Positions 1 through 6,795 are shown, counted from the first letter of the stretch. The stretch: DNA of 64,000 nucleotides from Methanobrevibacter sp. YE315 (GCF_001548675.1 NZ_CP010834.1:1151501-1215500); one strand, 5' to 3'. The notes: generated by a model from the sequence alone, not told the origin. Made by a program: numbers and translations.

Positions 1-434
1 CTCAAATAATTTTTTAATGTTCAAGCATCGTGTGATGTCTAAAATATAATAACCATCCTTTTTAAGTGTTATAACATCATATTCCTTAACTAGCCTATCC
101 ATTAATGATTTATAGCAGAAATATTCTCTTGATGACTTATTCACTGTCCTCGGTATATTGAATTTGAATTCATAGTTGATAAATGAGGGAATTAGTGAAA
201 ATGAAGTTATCTTGAGTTTTCTGTTAATGAGATTCTGGTTTATGTTGAAAAATTCATTGACTGATTTTTCCAAGGATTCCATCAATTCCTTTTTCTCGTC
301 ACTTAACTCATTTAATGTATTCACAGTATTTTCCCAGTCACTGCAAAGCAGCTTTGAGTCAAATTCGTTACTAACGTTTCATTAATTCTAACCAAATCCC
401 TAATTATCAATTCAATATCATCTATACTGGCCAT
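1..434 (-). pseudogene. Frameshifted unknown gene, cut by the window edge
   Basis: Two minus-strand frames join into one apparent protein. The first starts at the ATG at 432-434 (MASIDDIELIIRDL...) and stops at 321. The second is open from 378 to the edge and is clearly coding-like (…LSDEKKELMESLEK…). A single missing base near 370-380 would explain the break, so this is a real frameshift or a sequencing error. The visible C-terminal part is helical and charged, perhaps with a winged-helix-like stretch, but I do not recognise a family. It diverges from cas2, with about 190 bp of shared upstream DNA. It does not look like a known Cas effector subunit. Confidence 0.55.
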
Positions 435-623
435 TTGATTCACCACAGGACTGCTTGAATTTTAATTGTTTCTATTGTATTCATCTTATTTAAGTTTAAC
501 TTAATTGTAATAGCTTTAAAAAATTGTTGTAGCTATGAATAATTGTTTTGAAAAAAACATAGTATTTATAGTTATCTTTTTAAGAAATAAAACTTAATCT
601 GAAAGAATAATATAAATAAGTTC
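435..623. promoter_or_regulatory. Divergent intergenic region upstream of cas2
   Basis: AT-rich DNA between the broken left-hand gene and cas2. A TATA-like stretch (GTATTTATAG, about 562-571) could serve cas2, giving a start site near 595. A second TATA-like stretch (TATAAATA, about 611-618) is too close to the ATG for a normal leader. No ribosome binding site is obvious. Confidence 0.35.
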
Positions 624-899
624 ATGTATATGATAGCCAGCTTTGATTGCAAATTCAAAACAAACCAAGAAAAGATTGAAAGAATCCTTCAGCATTTTGG
701 ACTTAGAAAGATTCAAGGTTCATTATATGCAGGAGAACTGGAGAATAGTGAACGTGAGACGTTAGTGAAAAGTATTGATGAAATCATCAAGGAAAAAGAT
801 AGTGTTCTGGTAATTCCAATTTGCCAAAATTGCTATTTGAAAAAAGAGAATTGCGGAAGGGAAATAAAATTCAAAAGCGATTTATACAGGGTGTATTGA
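624..899 (+). CDS. cas2: CRISPR-associated endonuclease Cas2 homologue
   Basis: The 91-residue protein has the size and ferredoxin-like layout of Cas2: a first strand MYMIASFDCKF carrying the conserved Asp (D8), then two helix/strand units and a short C-terminal strand ending LYRVY. In the family, a Cas2 dimer bridges two Cas1 dimers and forms the complex that integrates DNA next to a repeat. A CxxC-like pair near residues 68-71 is unusual. The stop codon is one base from the cas1 ATG (TGAGATG), so the two are co-transcribed. No interference genes are visible in the 600 bp to the left. Confidence 0.88.
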   Translation: MYMIASFDCKFKTNQEKIERILQHFGLRKIQGSLYAGELENSERETLVKSIDEIIKEKDSVLVIPICQNCYLKKENCGREIKFKSDLYRVY

Positions 900-900
900 G

Positions 901-1896
901 ATGAAACTAATAATTGACGGATACAACAAGTCCATACATAAGAAAGACAATCAGATTGTCATACATGAAAAGGATGAAATCCTTGATTCCATCAAGGCAA
1001 GCACAGTAACGGACATTACAGTTATAGGAAAAGGATATGTGACCTTTGATGCGCTGAATCTGATAGCAGAAAACAACATTAAACTGATTGCTATCAGTCC
1101 ACGAGGCCAACTTACCTATACATTGGAATCTCCCGATTGGCGAAATGTAGCCCTTAAAAAGGAGCAATACAAATTAAGCGAAAACAAGTTAGGCCTTAGG
1201 ATTTCAAAGGAACTGATCATTTCAAAAATGAAAAATCAGAAAGCGACATTAACAACATTGAACAAAAACAAACAGCTGAAAAGAGTATTCAATCACAGGT
1301 CAAAAATCGATGAATGCATCAGCCAACTTTCAGAACTGAATTTTAAGGGAAACAATGAAGACATCAGAATGAGAATAATGGGTCTGGAAGGAAAGGCATC
1401 AAATGAATACTGGTCTGGAGTCAAATATTTCATTCCTTGTGAAATCGGATTTGATTCCCGCACAAAAAAGCCGACAGATTTAATGAATTCAATGCTGAAT
1501 TACGGTTATGCAATACTTGCAAGTGAAATAACAAAAAGCATTCTTGTAAACGGCTTGGATCCATACTGCGGCTTTCTGCACTTTGATATGTATGGTAGAA
1601 CCAGTCTGACATTTGATTTAATAGAGCCGTTCAGACAGCAGATTGTAGATAAAACTGTGATTGGCTTACTAAATAAAAAAAGAATTACGGTTGATGATAT
1701 GGATAGGCGAAACAATACAATTAAACTGGAAGCCAGAAAACTAATCGTTGAAAAGATATTGGGCAAAATCTACTCAACAATAACATATGAAGATGAAGCT
1801 GTCAGCTATTCGGATTTGATTCAAAAGCAAAGTGAGGATTTGGTTCATGTGTTGCTGAAGGGTAAAAAATTCAATGGATTTTACCTTCGATGGTGA
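901..1896 (+). CDS. cas1: CRISPR-associated integrase Cas1
   Basis: Full-length Cas1 of 331 residues. The metal-binding triad is present: E163 in GLEGKASNEYW, H227 in GFLHFD, and D239 in SLTFDLIEPFR. The motif MNSMLNYGYAIL of the Cas1 core is also intact. Cas1 performs the two strand transfers that insert DNA at a repeat and duplicate it. Immediately downstream lie a leader-like region and the first of a series of identical 37-nt repeats, so the enzyme has a plausible target in cis. There is no effector module nearby; whether one exists left of the window cannot be seen. Confidence 0.95.
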   Translation: MKLIIDGYNKSIHKKDNQIVIHEKDEILDSIKASTVTDITVIGKGYVTFDALNLIAENNIKLIAISPRGQLTYTLESPDWRNVALKKEQYKLSENKLGLRISKELIISKMKNQKATLTTLNKNKQLKRVFNHRSKIDECISQLSELNFKGNNEDIRMRIMGLEGKASNEYWSGVKYFIPCEIGFDSRTKKPTDLMNSMLNYGYAILASEITKSILVNGLDPYCGFLHFDMYGRTSLTFDLIEPFRQQIVDKTVIGLLNKKRITVDDMDRRNNTIKLEARKLIVEKILGKIYSTITYEDEAVSYSDLIQKQSEDLVHVLLKGKKFNGFYLRW

Positions 1897-2091
1897 GGAA
1901 AACTAGGGGGTTTTTGGCTTGAAAATTCATGTCCTCAAAATTGGTGAAAATAACCCTTGAAGTTGGCCTTGGATTCTTAGATTTTGAGGAAAACACCCTC
2001 ATATTTGGGGGTGAAAACGATGTCCTCACAAAGTTTTTTAAAGGATAAATATTAAAGTGTTAAATAGCTATTTAAAGGAAAAATTTATAGT
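1894..2091. promoter_or_regulatory. Leader-like region between cas1 and the first repeat
   Basis: Two 44-nt units, 1894-1937 and 1985-2028, each begin TGAGGAAAAC and end ATGTCCTCA, so each unit has inverted ends. Between them lies a perfect 10-bp inverted repeat, TCCTCAAAAT at 1932-1941 and ATTTTGAGGA at 1981-1990. The first TGAGGA overlaps the cas1 stop codon. From about 2035 to 2091 the DNA is AT-rich with TATA-like stretches leading into repeat 1. Position and symmetry suggest protein binding sites guiding integration or transcription, as in CRISPR leaders; that role is inferred. Confidence 0.6.
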
Positions 2092-2128
2092 GTTTGAAGT
2101 GAATGTTTTCATTGTAAATATTCAAAAC
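2092..2128 (+). repeat. CRISPR-like repeat R1 (leader-proximal)
   Basis: A 37-nt unit starting GTTTGAAGTGAATG and ending TTCAAAAC. It has imperfect inverted ends (GTTTGAA against TTCAAAAC) and an inner AATG-TTTT-CATT palindrome. Identical to R2, R3 and R4. Confidence 0.9.
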
Positions 2129-2160
2129 CAATGTTCAGGTGGAAAAAAGTAGCGAAATGA

Positions 2161-2325
2161 CTATAATGTCTTTGTCTTAATATGGAATGATTTGAAAAAC
2201 CACATTCTCCAAGTACAATGCACTTTCATTAATTCATTCTTCCCACTATCATCAGTGACAGTGAACTTGGTTTCATATTTCAAAGGCAATAATTGTTTTA
2301 AAACAAATAGTATTGTAGATAGCAT
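2161..2325 (-). CDS. 54-codon ORF of the common 3' module, copy 1
   Basis: A small ORF that the module carries in two complete copies (here and at 3801-3965), with the same amino-acid sequence: MLSTILFVLK... then a KYETKFTVTDDSGK stretch and a tail rich in W, F and K. Only silent differences are apparent between the two, which argues for a recent duplication or selection on the protein. It follows the immunity-like gene and terminator on the same strand. It could be a small protein of the mobile module or the remnant of a longer gene such as a transposase C-terminus; I do not recognise the family. Confidence 0.45.
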   Translation of the reverse strand: MLSTILFVLKQLLPLKYETKFTVTDDSGKNELMKVHCTWRMWFFKSFHIKTKTL

Positions 2326-2373
2326 AAGCTAACACCTCTTGGAACTTATTTAAAAAAAAAGTCTATTAAAAAA

Positions 2374-2410
2374 GGCCACCTCAACATTAATATGTGTTAT
2401 GTTGGTGGCC
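2374..2410 (-). terminator. Terminator hairpin of cassette 1
   Basis: GGCCACC and GGTGGCC form a perfect 7-bp stem, with AACAT/ATGTT pairing inside. On the minus strand it is followed by TTTTTT, so it would end transcription of the 126-aa gene. Confidence 0.75.
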
Positions 2411-2440
2411 CACAAAATACAAATGAGAATAAATAAAAAA

Positions 2441-2821
2441 TTAATTTTCAGCTAAATACTGATCAATAGGAATCTCCTCAATTATATTAAAATTTTCATC
2501 CCTAATTCTAACATGACTGATTATAGGTTTAAATTGAGGATATTTTCTAATAAAATCTAATGCAAGTTCATTGCTATACTCCCTAGATTCTATAGGAGAT
2601 AACTTCCTACAAGCTATTCTTTCATTTTGGAAATTCTCTTTTAAGTACTTATTATTCTCAATAACAAGCACCCTTCTTAAATTGAACTCAAAACAATAAT
2701 CCATAACCATTGATGATATCCTAATTGGAATAAGATCTTTGATTGAAATTAATTCATTCATCAAAGTTTGAGGTACATTTTCCAAAAATTCCTCATCACG
2801 AATTAATGACCTTAATTGCAT
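2441..2821 (-). CDS. Small unknown protein, probable immunity gene of an ADP-ribosyltransferase toxin
   Basis: A 126-residue soluble protein without signal peptide, preceded by a strong ribosome binding site (AAAGGAGG) and a TATA-like sequence around 2857-2868. It follows a C-terminal ADP-ribosyltransferase fragment on the same strand by about 50 bp. In polymorphic toxin loci the gene directly after the toxin domain is normally its immunity protein; that is the basis for the call, since the sequence itself matches no family I recognise. A direct repeat of AGGATAACAAAT lies in its leader. It is followed by the shared terminator. Intact, unlike the toxin fragment. Confidence 0.6.
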   Translation of the reverse strand: MQLRSLIRDEEFLENVPQTLMNELISIKDLIPIRISSMVMDYCFEFNLRRVLVIENNKYLKENFQNERIACRKLSPIESREYSNELALDFIRKYPQFKPIISHVRIRDENFNIIEEIPIDQYLAEN

Positions 2822-2871
2822 TTGTTATCCTCCTTTATATATAATTTGTTATCCTCAGTATATATATTTAA

Positions 2872-3044
2872 TTATAATGTCCACTTCAATAATTTATCAG
2901 AAACTTCATCCACTAAATGTAATTCAATATCAGGGGGCAACAACACTTCAAATTCATTTTGTGTAAGTGTGGCTCCTTCAATGTAAAGAATTTTTGTACC
3001 TTTTGGAATACGGATATAATTCACATAATCTCCATACCCATATA
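2872..3044 (-). pseudogene. C-terminal fragment of an ADP-ribosyltransferase exoenzyme
   Basis: The reading frame enters directly from repeat R2 and ends at 2872. The fragment contains YIRIPKGTKILYIEG followed by NEFEVLLPPD. The PKGT strand and the E-x-E catalytic pair are the C-terminal hallmarks of the ADP-ribosyltransferase exoenzyme fold (family of PF03496). The upstream half, with the Arg and the STS motif, is missing, so the fragment cannot be active. There is no plausible start codon other than those in the repeat or just beyond it. The truncation coincides with the repeat boundary. Confidence 0.7.
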
Positions 3045-3081
3045 GTTTGAAGTGAATGTTTTCATTGTAAATATTCAAAAC
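3045..3081 (+). repeat. CRISPR-like repeat R2
   Basis: 37 nt, identical to R1. On its left a minus-strand toxin fragment starts; on its right a plus-strand gene fragment starts. The two flanking blocks point away from the repeat. Confidence 0.9.
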
Positions 3082-3361
3082 TAAATATGGTGTAACAACA
3101 AATGAGTTAGGAACATTCATTGTTAAGAATAATGGTATTAAAAACAATAAAAATAATTTCGATGATATCGAAAAGGAGGTATTGCAAATTAAAAAAGGTA
3201 TGCTTAATGATTTTAAAGAAAAATATGGGCATAAATATGATAGAAATAATGTTGCTCATGTCAATAACATTAATTCTATGATTAATGATGATATTGAGAG
3301 GTATTTTAAACAATACCAAACTGTATTAGATAAGTATGATATGGAAGTAATGTTTATATGA
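3082..3361 (+). pseudogene. Truncated unknown gene (toxin-like C-terminal fragment) of cassette 2
   Basis: An open frame of about 92 codons that begins at the right edge of R2 without a start codon; the repeat itself contains stops in this frame. It encodes a charged, helical segment (…NNFDDIEKEVLQIKKGMLND…, then DDIERYFKQYQTVLDKYD). By position it corresponds to the toxin end in cassettes 1 and 3, but the fold is not recognised. An ATG within the frame (MLNDFKEK...) could allow a shorter product. It is followed by a TATA-like sequence and the small gene at 3452. Confidence 0.5.
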
Positions 3362-3451
3362 TTTGAAGTTAAATATATATATTAAATCTTATAATAAATA
3401 ACTGTAGAGAATTATTTTGTTTTTTTATACAATCTGAAGGGTGTATTGTTA

Positions 3452-3688
3452 ATGATTGCTGATCTTGATGGAGAATATGGTTATGGGGATTGGGGCAATC
3501 TTGCTGAAGTTATGGAAATGGAAGAGTTATCTTATGAAGAACAAAAAGCTCATGTGAAAAAATTGTGGCAAGAAGATCCTAAAAAATATAATGAATGGAA
3601 AGAACAATTTTGCATTCGATTAGACCAATTACCGGATTTTTTTGGTACTCATGATAATCCTATTCCTATTGATGAATCTAAATTATAA
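3452..3688 (+). CDS. Small acidic protein, probable immunity gene of cassette 2
   Basis: A 78-residue, strongly acidic protein (MIADLDGEYGYGDWGN...). The ATG at 3452 is chosen because GAAGGGTG lies about 8 nt upstream; a TTG two codons earlier is possible. A TATA-like TTAAATATATATATT sits near 3368-3384, so the gene can be expressed without the truncated gene before it. Small size, acidity and position after a toxin-like fragment fit an immunity protein, but no family is recognised. It is followed by the common terminator module. Confidence 0.6.
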   Translation: MIADLDGEYGYGDWGNLAEVMEMEELSYEEQKAHVKKLWQEDPKKYNEWKEQFCIRLDQLPDFFGTHDNPIPIDESKL

Positions 3689-3717
3689 CTTTTTTTTATT
3701 CTTATTTGTATTTTGTG

Positions 3718-3754
3718 GGTCACCAACATAACACATATTACTGTTGAGGTGGCC
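3718..3754 (+). terminator. Terminator hairpin of cassette 2
   Basis: GGTCACC pairs with GGTGGCC (one G-U pair), followed by TTTTTT. Same element as at 2374-2410, in the opposite orientation. Confidence 0.75.
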
Positions 3755-3800
3755 TTTTTTAATAGACTTTTTTTAAATAAGTTCCAGGAAGTGTTAGCTC

Positions 3801-3965
3801 ATGCTATCCACAATACTATTTGTTTTAAAACAATTATTGCCTTTGAAATATGAAACTAAGTTCACTGTCACTGATGATAGTGGGAAGAATGAATTAATGA
3901 AAGTGCATTGTACTTGGAGAATGTGGTTTTTCAAATCATTCCATATTAAGACAAAGACATTATAG
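3801..3965 (+). CDS. 54-codon ORF of the common 3' module, copy 2
   Basis: Complete plus-strand copy of the small ORF described at 2161-2325, with the same predicted protein. It ends eight bases before repeat R3. Function unknown. Its conservation at the protein level in an otherwise variable array is the main reason to list it. Confidence 0.45.
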   Translation: MLSTILFVLKQLLPLKYETKFTVTDDSGKNELMKVHCTWRMWFFKSFHIKTKTL

Positions 3966-3972
3966 TCATTTC

Positions 3973-4009
3973 GTTTGAAGTGAATGTTTTCATTGTAAAT
4001 ATTCAAAAC
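3973..4009 (+). repeat. CRISPR-like repeat R3
   Basis: 37 nt, identical to R1, R2 and R4. It is flanked on both sides by the common 3' module in opposite orientations, complete on the left and truncated on the right. Confidence 0.9.
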
Positions 4010-4175
4010 CAAAGGCAGTAATTGTTTTAAAACAAATAGTATTGTAGATAGCATGAGCTAACACTTCCTGGAACTTATTTAAAAAAAGTCTTATTAAAAA
4101 AGGCCACCTCAACATTAATATGTGTTATGTTGGTGACCCACAAAATACAAATAAGAATAAAAAAAATTAATAATG
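4010..4175 (-). repeat. Common 3' module, truncated copy 3 (cassette 3)
   Basis: Inverted partial copy of the module. The small ORF begins at 4054 on the minus strand and is cut after its 15th codon, precisely where R3 starts. The terminator part is complete. Confidence 0.8.
4102..4138 (-). terminator. Terminator hairpin of cassette 3
   Basis: GGCCACC and GGTGACC form the stem; on the minus strand a TTTTTT tract follows. Third copy of the same terminator. Confidence 0.75.
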
Positions 4176-4179
4176 TAAT

Positions 4180-4323
4180 TCAAGCTTGATCAATAGCCTG
4201 ACAATATTCCTCAAAAGTGATTTCACCTTTGAAAAGTTTTTTATCTAATTCATAAACTTTCCGATCATCAAAGTGAATTCCTAATTCTTTAGGAGGTATT
4301 ATTTTTTGGTTATCTTTTTTCAT
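4180..4323 (-). CDS. 47-aa protein, probable immunity gene of cassette 3
   Basis: A 47-residue protein (MKKDNQKIIPPKELG…) with charged ends and the segment GEITFEEYCQAID near the C-terminus. Its ATG overlaps the stop of the preceding toxin-like frame (ATGA), so the two are translationally coupled in the source locus. Size and position suggest an immunity protein or antitoxin; no family is recognised. The common terminator follows. Confidence 0.6.
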   Translation of the reverse strand: MKKDNQKIIPPKELGIHFDDRKVYELDKKLFKGEITFEEYCQAIDQA

Positions 4324-4761
4324 TTTCGAATTCTCCTAAATTCTACATATTTATTTAGTACTTCATTCTTTAAATAATTATCCCAAAGAGCCTCAGCAGC
4401 AAATGCATCACTTTGAAATTTAATATTTCTACTCATCATATCTTTATAATCTTCTTTAGAGGTTTGAATGATTTCTTCTTTATTTTTAAAAGAATTTTCA
4501 GTAAATTCTGCGATGAAAATATCCTCGGGTGTATGAACTACTAAATATTTCATATACACCTCCGAACCATTCTTAAAAAAGGTCTTTATATCTTTATAAT
4601 TAAAAGGGACTTTACTCAAGTGGGTATGTGTTGCTACTAATTCATCCCCTGGATATATTACTAACTTCGCATCATTAAAATTAATATGATTTTCTTCCCC
4701 TACCAAATAATTGCTAACACCTTCATGAGTTAAATTTGCTAAATACCCATATTCAAATAGT
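4320..4761 (-). pseudogene. Toxin-like fragment with a JAB/JAMM-like motif (cassette 3)
   Basis: The open frame starts inside repeat R4, after an in-frame TGA in the repeat, and ends at 4320; about 147 codons lie outside the repeat. It contains GDELVATHTHLSKVPFNYKD followed by IKTFF and a hydrophobic strand YLVVHTPEDIF. HxH, a downstream Asp and the following strand resemble the metal-binding segment of JAB/JAMM-like domains found in phage and polymorphic toxin proteins, with Asn where Ser is usual. A TTG at about 4704 could serve as a start for a 128-aa product. No ATG is available upstream. The frame relative to the repeat differs from that of the ADP-ribosyltransferase fragment. Confidence 0.5.
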
Positions 4762-4798
4762 GTTTGAAGTGAATGTTTTCATTGTAAATATTCAAAAC
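4762..4798 (+). repeat. CRISPR-like repeat R4
   Basis: 37 nt, identical to R1-R3. The stop codon of the HEAT-like gene lies one base beyond its right edge. Confidence 0.9.
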
Positions 4799-4799
4799 A

Positions 4800-5057
4800 T
4801 TAATTAAACATACTCATCGCTAACCTTTTAACAGCTGCTTCACGAACATCCTGATCAGGATCATTTTCAGTGATGGAAAGTAAAACTGATTTATCATTGA
4901 CTTTTTTAACAGCTGCTGCACGAACATCCTTATCAGGATCATTTTGAGCAAGATCTATCAATATTTCTTGGTCATCCAATTCTTTAACAGCTTCTAATCT
5001 TTTTTTCCAGTCTTTACTTTGCCATTTTGGTTTTCTTAAACTATCTAGTAAACCCAT
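4800..5057 (-). CDS. Small HEAT-repeat-like protein (cassette 4)
   Basis: An 85-residue protein with two near-identical helical units: LAQNDPDKDVRAAAVKKV and ITENDPDQDVREAAVKRL. This is the HEAT/PBS-lyase-like repeat pattern used for protein binding. The stop codon almost touches R4, so any terminator module has been lost. A TATA-like sequence (minus strand, about 5090-5100) lies upstream and no toxin fragment precedes it. HEAT-like proteins are found among immunity proteins, which fits the neighbouring cassettes, but a different binding role is equally possible. Confidence 0.65.
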   Translation of the reverse strand: MGLLDSLRKPKWQSKDWKKRLEAVKELDDQEILIDLAQNDPDKDVRAAAVKKVNDKSVLLSITENDPDQDVREAAVKRLAMSMFN

Positions 5058-5310
5058 TCAAATCACTTCCAAATATACTTTATTCATTCTTTTTATATAT
5101 ACTACTTATTAAATTATGCTTTTATGTTTTCAATAAGTAAAATGTTTTTTACACCAAATTCAAATATAGTTTCAAAGATAATAATTAACACAAAAGCAAT
5201 TATGGAAACAATCGAAGAAATCTCATCCAGGAAAAAACAGTGAAATAAAAATTATACAAGATAACTCTTGAAAAAAAAGAATATAATAAAAAATTAAAAA
5301 GTTGATTAAT

Positions 5311-5346
5311 GTTTGAAGCGAATGTTTTCATTTAAATATTCAAAAC
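5311..5346 (+). repeat. CRISPR-like repeat R5, slightly diverged
   Basis: 36 nt. One substitution (AAGC instead of AAGT) and one missing base relative to R1. Confidence 0.85.
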
Positions 5347-5554
5347 TCATTGCACTCTTGATTGTATCCTTGCTTATAGGGGGATAAGCTTAAAGTAACG
5401 GGATATCATCGATTCCAACAAAAAAGAAAATAACATATCATCATTTAACTTTTCATTTGATCTAGTCCAAAGTCTTCAAAAATATCTTTAGATAAAATGA
5501 TTTTAACAAAAGCTTTTTAAGTAAGTAAAAATAATACTGATATAGAATTTTATT

Positions 5555-5590
5555 GTCTTAAATGAATGTTTCAAGTACAAAATTCAAAAG
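5555..5590 (+). repeat. CRISPR-like repeat R6, degenerate
   Basis: 36 nt, GTCTTAAATGAATG...ATTCAAAAG. The start, the TGAATG core and the end are recognisable; the middle is diverged. Confidence 0.6.
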
Positions 5591-5659
5591 CATTAATAGC
5601 ATTATAAATGAACAATTTAATCAAAAAAAATTCAATATTCAACATAGGGGAGTTTTATT

Positions 5660-6460
5660 ATGGATTTAACAAAATTAGTTACAAATTCCTTCAAATATCC
5701 ATTCAGAAATATTAAAAAATTGCCTATAATTTTCCTGTTTTTTATTCTGATTGCTGTCATTCCAATCGGCATAATATCAGATAATGATTATATTGTAGCA
5801 ATTGGAGTAATCGCATTTTTCTTATTTATATTGCTTGTGCCGGGATATTTTTTATCAATTGTCAAGATGGGTTCAAGTCAATCAGCAATGATGCCTTCTT
5901 TCAATTTAGTGAATAACATATATGATTCAATCAGAGTATTATCCTTAAGAATAGTCTACATGATTGTTCCGGCTGCTCTATTTTTACTTGCTTTAAAAAC
6001 AATAGGGCCTGCAATCAGAGATCTGATTTATAACTTTAGGATACCTGAGTTTTTAGCAGCTGTTGGGCTTCTGCTGGTGCTTATTTTTATTGTATACCTC
6101 ATATTTGAATGTTTATTATTCTTTGCAAAAGCCAGATTAGCTTACTTTAACAGTTTACATGAAGCCTTAAGGATCAATAAAGTAATAGAGGATATCAGAA
6201 GAATAGGTATTCTTAACATAATTAAATGGTTAATCGTGATGGCAATACTGTTGAATGTCGTTACTTTTGTTTCATCATTTGTAATAGCGATTCCTTATGT
6301 TGGTTTTCTAGTTTATATCTGTATCGTTATTCCGATACTGGAAAGTATAGCCAATTACTCCCTGGGACTGTTATACTCAAATATAATTCAAGGTTATGAT
6401 GATGCTGATCTTATGAAAGTGAAGAAAATCGAAACCGTCGAGTATGAAAAAATTAAATAA
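5660..6460 (+). CDS. Multi-pass membrane protein, DUF4013-like
   Basis: A 266-residue integral membrane protein with about six hydrophobic segments (near residues 22-40, 45-66, 95-115, 130-155, 185-215 and 220-240) and a short charged C-terminal tail. The layout, including an N-terminal segment NSFKYPFRNIKKLP before the first helix, matches the DUF4013 membrane proteins common in Methanobacteriales. Function unknown. It starts at an ATG after AGGGGAG and lies between degenerate repeats R6 and R7, with its stop codon directly adjacent to R7, so it forms one complete cassette. Confidence 0.7.
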   Translation: MDLTKLVTNSFKYPFRNIKKLPIIFLFFILIAVIPIGIISDNDYIVAIGVIAFFLFILLVPGYFLSIVKMGSSQSAMMPSFNLVNNIYDSIRVLSLRIVYMIVPAALFLLALKTIGPAIRDLIYNFRIPEFLAAVGLLLVLIFIVYLIFECLLFFAKARLAYFNSLHEALRINKVIEDIRRIGILNIIKWLIVMAILLNVVTFVSSFVIAIPYVGFLVYICIVIPILESIANYSLGLLYSNIIQGYDDADLMKVKKIETVEYEKIK

Positions 6461-6497
6461 GTTTTAAATGAATGTTTTCAATACGATTATTCAAAAC
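6461..6497 (+). repeat. CRISPR-like repeat R7, degenerate
   Basis: 37 nt, same length as R1, with about seven substitutions (GTTTTAAATGAATG...ATTCAAAAC). It begins immediately after the TAA of the membrane protein gene. Confidence 0.75.
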
Positions 6498-6591
6498 AAA
6501 AAACATTTCCTAAAATTAGGGTTCACATTTAAACCTACTGGATATTGTGATGGTGTTCGCAAATAACCGAAGATATATGGTGGTGATAAAA

Positions 6592-6795
6592 ATGAGTTTT
6601 GAAAGTTGTTTAAAAACTTTGATGACAACCGAGAAACCTATTTTCTATAAAAAAGGTAGGCATGGTGAAAAAATTCCAATAACCAATCGTGAGCAAGCAA
6701 TTAAAAAATTCATTGCTTGTGAATATGGAGCAATCTATGAAAATGATGCTCAAGTAGAAATTTTGGATTATGATGAAATTGACTGGTTAAGTTAA
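6592..6795 (+). CDS. 67-aa unknown protein (cassette 7)
   Basis: Small soluble protein starting MSFESCLKTL, with a basic middle and an acidic end (…DAQVEILDYDEIDWLS). The ATG at 6592 is chosen because GGTGGTGAT lies upstream; an in-frame start at 6547 would add 15 residues. No family is recognised. It is the only gene between repeats R7 and R8. Its size resembles the immunity-like genes of cassettes 2 and 3. Confidence 0.6.
   Translation: MSFESCLKTLMTTEKPIFYKKGRHGEKIPITNREQAIKKFIACEYGAIYENDAQVEILDYDEIDWLS

Larger units (their letters stand above)
2153..2437 (-). repeat. Common 3' module, copy 1 (cassette 1)
   Basis: About 285 bp that is nearly identical, inverted, to 3692-3972 and in part to 4010-4175. 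Read on the minus strand it begins just after the stop codon of the 126-aa gene, forms a terminator hairpin with a T-run, carries the 54-codon ORF and ends near repeat R1, leaving 24 bp between them. In cassette 2 the same module abuts the repeat directly. Confidence 0.85.
3692..3972 (+). repeat. Common 3' module, copy 2 (cassette 2)
   Basis: Plus-strand copy of the module also seen inverted at 2153-2437. It starts right after the stop of the 78-aa gene and ends exactly at the first base of R3. It holds a terminator hairpin and the complete 54-codon ORF. Confidence 0.85.
5058..5659. other. Gene-poor stretch of cassettes 4-5 with repeats R5 and R6
   Basis: Apart from the two repeats, this stretch holds only the promoter of the HEAT-like gene, a 33-codon plus-strand ORF (5142-5243) without a good ribosome binding site, and a short minus-strand frame near 5460-5510 that looks like a decayed C-terminus. 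Nothing here is convincingly coding. Confidence 0.5.

Noticed and set aside
3794-4054. 86-aa minus-strand ORF running through R3
   Set aside because: It is the 15-codon start of the truncated small ORF, fused by chance to the repeat and to antisense of the complete copy.
5142-5243. 33-codon plus-strand ORF
   Set aside because: No ribosome binding site, low-complexity composition, no context support.
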